This document shows positions 33,703 to 41,490 of a DNA stretch of 64,000 nucleotides, one piece after another. Within the stretch, counting starts at the first letter, position 1. Every line of letters starts with the position of its first letter. The stretch lies in NCBI GenBank assembly GCA_963422685.1, contig OY730442.1, positions 2,232,001 to 2,296,000 on the forward strand, given 5' to 3'. This DNA comes from Spongiihabitans sp963422685. GTDB taxonomy: Bacteria > Pseudomonadota > Gammaproteobacteria > Arenicellales > Poriferihabitantaceae. The position numbers were made by a program, and so were the translations under genes. The notes under the pieces were generated by a model, which saw only the letters and a program-made list of their open reading frames with translations, was not told the DNA's origin and made no database searches.

Positions 33703-34869
33703 ATGAATGCACCGAATCGCGGTTTCCCGGACAGCGAATTTGCAAACCGCACGCATAGATTGCAGCAAACCATGCGCGCTGAAAAAATTGATGCGGTGTT
33801 GCTCACCACTGAGCCGAATGTGCGATATTTTTCCGGGTTCCTGACACAGTTCTGGCAAAGCCCGACCCGCCCCTGGTTCCTGGTGATTCCCGCAGACGGC
33901 AAGCCCATTGCCGTTATTCCGCAAATCGGGGTAAGTGGTATGGCGCAGACCTGGATTGATGATATTCGCAGTTGGCCCTCCCCACAGCCGCAGGACGACG
34001 GGATTTCCCTGCTGATCAATGTATTTAAAAATCTGCCCAAAAAATCTGGTCGTATCGGCATGACATTCGGCGCGGAAAGTATGATTCGTATGCCGATTAA
34101 TAATTTTCAGCTTCTCAAAGATAATTTACATGGTTTTGAATTCGTCGATATTGCCGCGCATATTCATCGACAAAGAATGGTCAAGTCCGAGCTGGAAATT
34201 ATTAAAATCCGCTATATATGCCAATTGGTTTCACAAACATTTCTGGCACTACCGGAATTTGCGGGCGCCGGCATGACAGAAACTGAAATCGTAACCAGGA
34301 TGAAAATCGATATGTTGCGACGTGGCGCGGATGCGGCGTCCTACGTGGTTGCCGGGTCTGGTCCGGGTGGCTACGACAGCATTATCATGGGGCCTGCCGA
34401 CCGTGTCCTGGAAGATGGTGATCTATTGATCATCGACACCGGTGCAAGCCGGGATGGATATTTCTGTGATTTTGACCGCAACTGGTCATTCGGATTTGCC
34501 GATGATGCAGTCCGCAAGGTCCATGAATGCGTATGGGACGCTACCGAAGCAGGATTCAGGGCAGCCAGGCCCGGCGCAACCACCACTGATTTATGGAATG
34601 CGATGAATGCGGTTATGGTTGCGGGAGGCAGTTCAGGCAATGATGTGGGGCGGCTTGGCCATGGTTTGGGGATTGAGCTGACCGAACCGCCATCGAATAC
34701 GCAAACCGATAATACGGTATTGAAAGCGGGTATGGTTATGACGCTGGAGCCCGGCATGACCTTTGCGCCGGGAAAACAGATGGTGCATGAGGAAAATATC
34801 GTGATAACCGAGGAGGGAGCACAATGGTTGACCCGGCGGGCTGAAAGGGAACTGGTGATTATCCATTGA
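33703..34869 (+). CDS. M24 family metallopeptidase (Xaa-Pro peptidase/creatinase type)
   Basis: A pita-bread-fold hydrolase of about 388 residues with an N-terminal creatinase domain (TTEPNVRYFSGFLTQFW). All five metal ligands are present: LLIIDTGASRDGYFCDFDRNW (two Asp), LGHGLGIELTE (His), MTLEPGMTF (Glu) and HEENIVIT (Glu). It is a separate lineage from the PepP at 17606-18919 and resembles standalone M24 enzymes that include dipeptidases and the ectoine hydrolase DoeA; no ectoine genes are near, so function is open. The ATG at 33703 is preferred over the TTG four codons upstream. Confidence 0.8.
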   Translation: MNAPNRGFPDSEFANRTHRLQQTMRAEKIDAVLLTTEPNVRYFSGFLTQFWQSPTRPWFLVIPADGKPIAVIPQIGVSGMAQTWIDDIRSWPSPQPQDDGISLLINVFKNLPKKSGRIGMTFGAESMIRMPINNFQLLKDNLHGFEFVDIAAHIHRQRMVKSELEIIKIRYICQLVSQTFLALPEFAGAGMTETEIVTRMKIDMLRRGADAASYVVAGSGPGGYDSIIMGPADRVLEDGDLLIIDTGASRDGYFCDFDRNWSFGFADDAVRKVHECVWDATEAGFRAARPGATTTDLWNAMNAVMVAGGSSGNDVGRLGHGLGIELTEPPSNTQTDNTVLKAGMVMTLEPGMTFAPGKQMVHEENIVITEEGAQWLTRRAERELVIIH

Positions 34870-35007
34870 TAATCCTGTCCATTGGCAATCGGCGATAAGC
34901 AGGGACAATACCCCGGGAAACCGATTCACATCAGGCATATCCTTATGTCCTTTGTGAACGCTGGATTTCGGCGATAACGGGCAGCGCAAGGGGTTGCTGC
35001 CTGACTA

Positions 35008-36117
35008 TTATTCCGGTGCCGCTGTTTTTTGCAATGCCGCAACCACGCGGTCGCCAAATTCGCTAGTGCTTACCATGGTGACGCCGCTGCCGGGTTTGCA
35101 TAAATCCGGCGTGGAATAGCCGCCAGCAAATACGGATTCCACCGCCTTCCACAGGTTACCGGATTCTTCCGTCATGTGAAAACTCATATCCAGCATCATC
35201 GCTACCGACCCCATCATGGCATAGGGGTTGGCGATATTTTTCCCCGCAATGTCCGGCGCTGAGCCGTGTGCAGGTTCGTAATAGGCTTTATCGACGCCGA
35301 CACAGGCCGATGGCATAAGTCCCAATGAACCGAGTATGCCGCCGGCCTGATCGCTGAGTATGTCGCCAAACAGGTTTTCCATAACCATGACGTCAAACTG
35401 TCCGGGATTCAGACACAGGTGGGTTGCGGCGGCGTCTACCAGCATATGCTGAATTTCCACCTGGGGATAATCCTGCCCGACCTCTCCGACAACCTCCGTC
35501 CACAACACGCTGGATTTGAGCACATTGCTCTTGTGTATGCTGTGTAACTTTTTCCCGCGTTTGAGCGCGCAGTCGAATGCAATTTTGACGATTCGCCGAA
35601 TCTGCTCCTCGTCATATTCCAGCGTTTCCCTGGCATAACGCAGTCCTTTCTCGTTTATGCCGGTTACCTTTTCGCCAAAATACAACCCGCCCACCAATTC
35701 GCGGATAATCATGATATCGATGCCATGGCCGATGATTTCCGCTTTTAACGGCGAAAAGTGTGACAGGCCAGGCGGGAGATAGACGGGTCTGAAATTCGCA
35801 TACGTATCGTAGCGCTTGCGCATGGGTAGCAGGGCGCCGCGTTCAGGCTGCTCGTCCAGCGGGATTTTTTTTGAATCTTCGTGACCCAATCCAATAGTGC
35901 CCTTGAGGATGGCGTCTGCCTGGTCGCATATCCCAATGGTTTCATCGGGAAAACTGTGACCGGTCCTGAACCAGGCGGTGGCACCGAATAAACCCGGCAT
36001 CAAGTTAAAAGTAACCGCATTGCGCGCCTCGATAACTTTCAGCACCTTGACCGCCTGGGCCATAATTTCCTCACCAATGCCGTCCCCCGCTAATACGGCT
36101 ATGTGGTATTGGGTCAT
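35008..36117 (-). CDS. leuB: 3-isopropylmalate dehydrogenase-like beta-decarboxylating dehydrogenase
   Basis: A 369-residue member of the isocitrate/isopropylmalate dehydrogenase family. Visible are the VLAGDGIGEEIMAQ start, the substrate/metal region IIRELVGGLYFGE, IHKSNVLKSS, the Asp motif NLFGDILSDQAGGILGSLG and the NAD motif EPAHGSAPDIAGKNIANP. The GGLYFG loop favours isopropylmalate dehydrogenase of leucine synthesis. leuC, leuD and leuA are not adjacent, so tartrate- or other malate-type substrates should be kept in mind. It is preceded on the same strand by an enoyl-CoA hydratase gene 35 bases away. Confidence 0.78.
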   Translation of the reverse strand: MTQYHIAVLAGDGIGEEIMAQAVKVLKVIEARNAVTFNLMPGLFGATAWFRTGHSFPDETIGICDQADAILKGTIGLGHEDSKKIPLDEQPERGALLPMRKRYDTYANFRPVYLPPGLSHFSPLKAEIIGHGIDIMIIRELVGGLYFGEKVTGINEKGLRYARETLEYDEEQIRRIVKIAFDCALKRGKKLHSIHKSNVLKSSVLWTEVVGEVGQDYPQVEIQHMLVDAAATHLCLNPGQFDVMVMENLFGDILSDQAGGILGSLGLMPSACVGVDKAYYEPAHGSAPDIAGKNIANPYAMMGSVAMMLDMSFHMTEESGNLWKAVESVFAGGYSTPDLCKPGSGVTMVSTSEFGDRVVAALQKTAAPE

Positions 36118-36152
36118 TTCCCTTGGTTCAGGTTTGTCTATTTCTGTGGAAA

Positions 36153-36932
36153 TTACAAGTGCCAGTTTGGCGGCCGTTTTTCGATAAAAGCGTCGATGCC
36201 TTCTTTGGTTTCATCCAGCATCATGTTGCTGGAGATGGTTTCAGTGGCGTCGGCATAGGCGGTATGCAGGTCCTGGTGCAGTTGCTGATAGAACATTTTC
36301 TTGCCCAGAGCAACCACGCGACGGGGATGGCGGATGATATTCCATACCAGCTTGCTTACACTGCCGTCCAGTTCCTGTGCTGAAACAACTTTATTGACCA
36401 AGCCGTAGTCCAGAGCGGATTGTGCATCAATGAATTCACCCGTCATGAGCATTTCCATGGCGCGTTTACGGCTTATGTTGCGGCTCAATGCCACCGCAGG
36501 GGTGGAACAAAATAATCCAGCCCGGATGCCGGAGACGGCGAACTTTACGCTGTCCGCTGCAACCGCCAGGTCGCAGGTGGCAACCAGTTGACAACCTGCT
36601 GCGGTGGCCATGCCCTGCACTTTGGCCACAACCGGCTGGGGAAGATTGATGATTTTCTGCATGACATCGCTGCAACGGCTGAATAACTGTCGCTGGGAGG
36701 CTTTATCTGCGTTTTGACGCATCTGTTTCAAGTCGTGGCCAGCACAAAAAGCCCGGCCATTGGCGGCGATGACCACGGCACGGATTGATGAGTCCTGGCC
36801 AACAGCATCCAGTTCGGTGGAAAGCGCATGCAGCAGCTCCCCGGACAGGGCATTGTATTGTGCCGGCCGATTCAGGGTAAGCGTGGTAATACCGGAATCG
36901 GTTGCGGACAGGAGTATGTTGTTTTCAGCCAT
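36153..36932 (-). CDS. Enoyl-CoA hydratase/isomerase family protein
   Basis: A crotonase-fold protein of 259 residues. The oxyanion-hole segments are present: AFCAGHDLKQM and QGMATAAGCQLVATCDLAVAAD. The usual catalytic glutamates of hydratases are not obvious (AGLFCSTPAVALSR replaces the common E-containing helix), as in the ECHDC3-like branch, so hydratase activity is uncertain. Start taken at the ATG at 36932 (MAENNILL), where family similarity begins; an in-frame ATG 13 codons upstream also exists. Confidence 0.78.
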   Translation of the reverse strand: MAENNILLSATDSGITTLTLNRPAQYNALSGELLHALSTELDAVGQDSSIRAVVIAANGRAFCAGHDLKQMRQNADKASQRQLFSRCSDVMQKIINLPQPVVAKVQGMATAAGCQLVATCDLAVAADSVKFAVSGIRAGLFCSTPAVALSRNISRKRAMEMLMTGEFIDAQSALDYGLVNKVVSAQELDGSVSKLVWNIIRHPRRVVALGKKMFYQQLHQDLHTAYADATETISSNMMLDETKEGIDAFIEKRPPNWHL

Positions 36933-36983
36933 GTTCAATTCGCCTGAGTAATATTTGCGCTGGGTGGTCATGCCGGATGGCGC

Positions 36984-37400
36984 TTATTCGACTTTATCCA
37001 CCATAAACTGAACCGCCGCAGTAACCGCATTGTCACTGAGAGAGGCGTTTCCACCTTTGGGTGGCATCACCCCGGAGTTTCCCGAATAGCCCCGGATGGC
37101 GCGTTTTACCAGCGTATCCATGCCTTCCTCAATTCGATCTTCCCAGTCATCGATCTCCCCTAAAACCGGCGCCCCGCTAAGCCCCGCACCATGGCACACA
37201 GCGCAAGTTGTATTATAAACCGCTTCGCCATCTTGCGGTGCAGAGGAATCGGAAGCGCCTGCATTTTCTCCACTTATATTTAACGAGCCTACCGCCGCCA
37301 CCCTGGCTTCCAGGGCCTCTGGGGAGTTATGGCTGGCGAAAGCCGCAATCAAAAATACCATGCAAATTCCGAATGTTGCGGCAATATTAAGGGGTTTCAT
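36984..37400 (-). CDS. Cytochrome c5-type monoheme protein
   Basis: A 138-residue periplasmic c-type cytochrome. An uncleaved anchor or signal segment (FGICMVFLIAAFASH) covers residues 10-25. After a low-complexity linker comes the heme site CAVCHGAG and, near the end, the Met ligand in SGVMPPKGGN, with WEDRIEEGMDTLVKRAIRGY between, as in cytochrome c5/class ID proteins. It would carry electrons to a terminal oxidase or another reductase. The ATG at 37400 is chosen; a frame extension upstream has no signal-peptide character. Confidence 0.87.
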   Translation of the reverse strand: MKPLNIAATFGICMVFLIAAFASHNSPEALEARVAAVGSLNISGENAGASDSSAPQDGEAVYNTTCAVCHGAGLSGAPVLGEIDDWEDRIEEGMDTLVKRAIRGYSGNSGVMPPKGGNASLSDNAVTAAVQFMVDKVE

Positions 37401-37919
37401 AGTGAATATAATTTCGAGAGTATTGAGTAGATGAATGCCGCTTCCAGGAGGTCGCTCATACAATTATGGCGGCGTGATAGTAGCAGAGCCGATTAAAATT
37501 CGGCGAAATTATACCGTAAATCCGTCCTATCAAAAGTCTCGCCGGCAAGCGGACATTAAATGCGGCCCGGAAAAACACAGGCTGAAAACCGGGGTCAGAA
37601 AGTATTCGATAGTTATGGCACGAAGCATGAATATAGCTTTCAGGTATGGATGCCGTAGGCATAAATCAATTGTTTATTTTTCCCGCATTTGTGGAGTAGA
37701 ATGTTTCGGTTGGTGATTAATATTGATTAACTTGCTTAATTACTGCGGTTAAATATAATAATCGCCAAACGGATACAAGATAAACAGATACAAGATTTGC
37801 AACAGATTTAACCAGTCAATAATGATATGAATTTGTGGTTGCGGACGTATGGTGGGTCTGCGGCCTGCAATAAACACCTTAATAAATATCAATAAATATC
37901 AAACACGAGGATTTAAATT
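37401..37919. other. Intergenic region of 519 bases between cytochrome c5 and amt
   Basis: Divergent promoter region. No gene is supported. It holds a candidate sigma-70 promoter for amt, and just before the amt ribosome-binding site an AT-rich direct repeat (AATAAATATC twice, about 37878-37900). No sigma-54 site with correct GG/GC spacing was found, although a TGGCAC occurs near 37616. Confidence 0.5.
37732..37759 (+). promoter_or_regulatory. Candidate sigma-70 promoter upstream of amt
   Basis: TTGCTT at 37732-37737 and TATAAT at 37754-37759 are separated by 16 bases. A start near 37766 would give a leader of about 155 bases before amt. Confidence 0.45.
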
Positions 37920-39320
37920 ATGGCTAATGAACTTTCATCGCTAGTCGTCATCTTTACGGAGTTTTATTACTGGCTCACTGTGGTCTTGATGTTCTTTATA
38001 CACGTCGGGTTTTGTATGTATGAAGTGGGCGCATCCAGATATAAGAGCCACATGCACACCCTGATGAAAAACACCATGCTCATTCCACTGGTGACCGTGA
38101 CGTTTTTCTTTTTCGGATGGTGGATATATTTCGCATTCGTCAACGGTCCGGGAATCATCGGCGGGCTGGTAGCCGCACCCCACGCCACTGTGTGGAGTGA
38201 ACTAATGGGCGCACACCTGGGCAGTTCTGCGGTGCAGGGTAGCCTGACTGCTGACGATACTGCTTATTGGGCGCGCATTAATGGCGTATTCTGGGCGGCA
38301 TTCCTGCTGTTTTCCTGGACAGCGGCCTCTATCGTTTCCGGTTCAGTTATCGAGCGTATTCGTCCGAGCGCTTTCTGGATTCTGGCGGTGCTTATCGGTT
38401 CTGTCTGCTGGATTATTGACGCCGCCTGGGGCTGGTCCTGGAACGGCTGGATGGTGCAGAAGCTGGGCTATCACGATGCCTATGCTTCGGGTGTAATCCA
38501 CGCCATTGCCGGTGGTTTTGCCTTGGGGATTTTAGTGGTGCTTGGCCCGAGAATCGGAAAATTCGCTGCCGATGGCACGCCAAGAGACATTAATCCGCAT
38601 AACCCCTGGCTGGTCACCATCGGTCTTTTCCTGATCTATACCGGCTTCTGGGGTTTCTATGTCGCCTGTAACATTCCAATCATTGATGTCTATGGCGGCG
38701 ACATGCTGGACGTTGCGGACAAATCGTATTTCAGCGCCACCAATATATATCTGCAACCTACTACATTATCCGCGATCACGCTTAACTTCCTGATGTCATT
38801 GTCCGGCGGTTTGCTGGCCGCGTATATGGTGTCCAAAGGCGATGCGTTCTGGACTTACTCCGGCGGATTGGCTGGCATCATCGGTGCCTCGGCGGGCAAC
38901 GACCTTTATCATCCGATTCAAGCCATGCTTATCGCTGCGATTGTGGTAGTGATAATCTACAAAATGCACTATTGGGTAGAGCGTCGATTTAAAATCGATG
39001 ATGCAGTTGGCGCAGTTGCGGTGCACGGTTATGCCGGGTTCCTGGGCGTGGTTATCGCCGGTTTCATGTTATGGGGCTACCCATCTTCTCCTTTCGAGGG
39101 GTATGCAGCGATTACACCCTGGGGACAATTCCTCGGTGCAATCATCATGTTCTTTGTTCTGGGATTTATTCCGGCCTGGATTGTTTCCAAAATCCTGCAG
39201 TCCAGGGGCATGTTGCGTATTCCTCGCGAGATAGAAATGGCGGGGCTGGATATGAACTTCACCGAGAAAAATGAAGCAGACGCCCGTGCGGTGAGCGAAG
39301 CGATCAGAAGCGAAGCATAA
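37920..39320 (+). CDS. amt: Ammonium transporter (divergent Amt family)
   Basis: A 466-residue Amt/Rh channel with about 11 membrane segments. The central twin histidines of the pore are kept: the first in GVIHAIAGG (after HDAYASG, which has the conserved Asp) and the second in AVHGYAGFLG. The sequence departs from E. coli AmtB in many places and starts without a cleavable signal peptide. There is a good ribosome-binding site (ACGAGGA). No glnK precedes it; instead a small membrane protein gene follows after 58 bases. Transport of ammonium or methylammonium is likely, regulation by a PII protein unproven. Confidence 0.85.
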   Translation: MANELSSLVVIFTEFYYWLTVVLMFFIHVGFCMYEVGASRYKSHMHTLMKNTMLIPLVTVTFFFFGWWIYFAFVNGPGIIGGLVAAPHATVWSELMGAHLGSSAVQGSLTADDTAYWARINGVFWAAFLLFSWTAASIVSGSVIERIRPSAFWILAVLIGSVCWIIDAAWGWSWNGWMVQKLGYHDAYASGVIHAIAGGFALGILVVLGPRIGKFAADGTPRDINPHNPWLVTIGLFLIYTGFWGFYVACNIPIIDVYGGDMLDVADKSYFSATNIYLQPTTLSAITLNFLMSLSGGLLAAYMVSKGDAFWTYSGGLAGIIGASAGNDLYHPIQAMLIAAIVVVIIYKMHYWVERRFKIDDAVGAVAVHGYAGFLGVVIAGFMLWGYPSSPFEGYAAITPWGQFLGAIIMFFVLGFIPAWIVSKILQSRGMLRIPREIEMAGLDMNFTEKNEADARAVSEAIRSEA

Positions 39321-39378
39321 AGCATAAGCTGCAATCTTCTGACTTGTTTAATATAAACCTTAATACCCGGAGATCATT

Positions 39379-39591
39379 ATGGCAACAGGTATGGTAGACA
39401 ATTGGGTCAATGTCGATGTATTCGGCCCCATTTATCCTTTCGTTGGAACCGAGGTTCTATTGTCTTTAATCGGCATCGCGCTTTGGATCGCCTGGCACGT
39501 CTGGCAAGTGAAAGCAGAGTCAGCCGAGTTTGAAGCAGACATGGAAACGATAAATCGACGCGGTGGCATTGGCAAAATGCTGGACGACTGA
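39379..39591 (+). CDS. Small single-pass membrane protein linked to amt
   Basis: A 70-residue protein with one hydrophobic helix (VGTEVLLSLIGIALWIAWHVW, about residues 22-42) between a short N-terminal part (DNWVNVDVFGPIYPF) and a charged tail (ESAEFEADMETINRRGG). A strong site, GGAG, lies 8 bases before the ATG. A terminator follows, so amt and this gene form a closed two-gene unit. No known domain is recognised. It may be an accessory subunit or regulator of the channel; that is inference from linkage alone. Confidence 0.72.
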   Translation: MATGMVDNWVNVDVFGPIYPFVGTEVLLSLIGIALWIAWHVWQVKAESAEFEADMETINRRGGIGKMLDD

Positions 39592-39655
39592 TTCTGGCAT
39601 CAGGTCGGCTGTTCGGATGGTTTGATCGTCGAGAAATCCGGCCTGTAAAAAAACC

Positions 39656-39693
39656 AGCCCCTCTACAGCGTATGCTGTGTAGGGGCTTTTTTT
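39656..39693 (+). terminator. Rho-independent terminator after the amt unit
   Basis: AGCCCCT at 39656-39662 pairs with AGGGGCT at 39681-39687, extended by inner TACAGC/GCTGTG pairs around a GTAT loop, and a run of seven T follows. It closes the amt–small membrane protein unit. Confidence 0.88.
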
Positions 39694-39744
39694 CGATAGA
39701 ATTTCAACAAAAATTATAATATTGTTGGGCCAGGGTAACCAAAA

Positions 39745-40257
39745 TTGATTCATAGCGCCCTCAACTCCATTCCAGCACGACCAGTGCTTTTTATTGTGCC
39801 ATTCGTGGTTTTATTGGCGCTGGTTTTTTACTATTCGAACCTCAGGAACGGATGCGAAAACCAGGTCAGCCACAGAGAATATTTCATTGCCCAGGTGAAG
39901 CAGGCGGCAGAATCCACCAGAACTCTCAAGCTGTCTGACATCACCCGATTCCCCTGGCAGCAAGTGAAGGGGTTCAAAAACTTCAAACCTCAACATAAAA
40001 CCACAAGCTGCCCATTCGGCTGGGGCTGGTCAAGCGCTGACAGAAAAACCATAATTGATGCGGGATTGCTGTCCGTATTGATATTCTTTAATCAAGGCGA
40101 GATTTCCAACCATATCGAATTTCGCGGCGACCAGGTTTTGATTGAAGAGTTTGAAACAGCCTTAACGCCAGAAACCGCCGTATTTAAAACCCAACCGATG
40201 GAATCCGGGGCAATCGAATCCGGGGGTACTGTTTTCCAGCTTCAGGTAATCCGTTAG
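39745..40257 (+). CDS. Hypothetical membrane-anchored protein
   Basis: A 170-residue protein I do not recognise. An N-terminal hydrophobic helix (VLFIVPFVVLLALVFYYSN, about 14-32) would anchor it in the inner membrane, with the rest outside. The soluble part contains FPWQQVKGFKNFKP, a CPFGWGWSSADR turn and beta-type segments near the end (NHIEFRGDQVLIEEF). It starts with TTG at 39745, without an obvious ribosome-binding site, about 50 bases after the amt terminator. Codon use and length make a real gene likely, but no function is assigned. Confidence 0.5.
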   Translation: MIHSALNSIPARPVLFIVPFVVLLALVFYYSNLRNGCENQVSHREYFIAQVKQAAESTRTLKLSDITRFPWQQVKGFKNFKPQHKTTSCPFGWGWSSADRKTIIDAGLLSVLIFFNQGEISNHIEFRGDQVLIEEFETALTPETAVFKTQPMESGAIESGGTVFQLQVIR

Positions 40258-41490
40258 ACCGATTTTTTACCGGGCAACACCGAATCTAAAAAAACTAACA
40301 CAAAGTTATCATCCAAACCCTCTCCTGCCATATTGTTTTTGCAATGCCAATGAAACCATATTCCCGCCTTGAAGGATGATTTCCGCTTATTATTGAAGGC
40401 GGCCATATAGAAAACGCTGTCAGAGCGCCTGCTGATTGCAGCGTCGCCAAGTCTCTATCTGCGTATCATGGATGGGTATTCATTGCCCTGGCATGGACAG
40501 AAAACCCCCTCATTTCGGACACATTTTAGGTTAGAAACATGTCACCCGTCCAGATTCATTTCATGCTGGAAGAGTCCGACCATTGTAATAGCCAATTGAG
40601 CTTGTTATAGTCCGCGGGCTGTTTTTTTGGATTAAAAATAGTAGTATAGCGCGGGGTTGCGGAGTTCTCGATAGGGTCGTTTATATCAATGCCTGACCAT
40701 ATATGGACCGACTTTAACCTGGCGGCTGATTCTCTAAACTGGGCAGGATTATCGTGCATAGTAGTTGTGCGGAATGGCCAGGTTAATTCAAAGGGCAAAC
40801 TGAAAAATTTTACCTGCGGTCAGAAAATGAACGCAGTTTTTGGGCGGTGGCGCCCAATGCAGACCTGAAAAGGTGATAGAGAGATACGAAGTAGAGGTGT
40901 ATTAAAACTGTATCCGCAAGGGTGAGAGGCTGGCAAAAGCCGCTTTGGAAAATCCCCGGGGTGCAAAGTGATCAGAAAAAATACTGCACGCTAACAGTAC
41001 GGATATCATGCGAATGTGGGATAACATTTCCGCCTAAACCGTTATGCGTAGCTTCTAGTTTAATTTATGCTTGAGTTCGAGACGATATCAATCAAAATGA
41101 ACCTGGATGTATAAGAAGTAGCAGATTTGAAAGTTGTGAATACGGATGCCGTCAATTTTCCGGGGAATTCTGGTTAAATACCGGATGACCGGGTTGAATA
41201 GCTTCCCGTATTTACGCTTGGCGTATTAATTGAAAAAGTGCTGTCAAAGGAATTTCAAATTGATATTCGGGTTTAATCATCACAAACCCGTCTATGCCGG
41301 CGAGTTGTGCTGCCGCTAAAAATCTGCTCTGGTTCCATCCTCCTTACCTGGTCTCCTGCCATTTCTCTTGTTGCCTGAGCGCCCCCGCGTTTGGTTTTGG
41401 TCTATCCCTGTCAGGATAGTAATTTAATACTGCCTGTGGTTTCTGTTGATCGGGTTTCCCGCTCACGAACCAGGCAGATGGAGACATGTA
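40258..41490. other. Long gene-free stretch (1.2 kb) including the rne leader
   Basis: No recognised gene in 1233 bases, unusual for this dense window. A 243-base - strand frame at 40556-40798 has no familiar motif. About 40840-41060 looks like structured RNA: repeated GGTG/GAGAGG purine blocks, GGCTggcaaaAGCC, the palindrome CCCCGGGG at 40957-40964, and GGGATAACATTTCC. The last 110 bases before rne contain GCCTGTGGTT and AACCAGGC, which can pair across 41432-41476 just upstream of the ribosome-binding site, recalling the long structured leader through which RNase E controls its own mRNA in E. coli. Confidence 0.4.

Noticed and set aside
37615..37630. Possible sigma-54 promoter for amt (TGGCAC)
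   Set aside because: No GC dinucleotide at the required distance for the -12 element.
40556..40798. 80-codon - strand frame in the gap before rne
   Set aside because: No recognised motif, no ribosome-binding site, surrounded by non-coding sequence.
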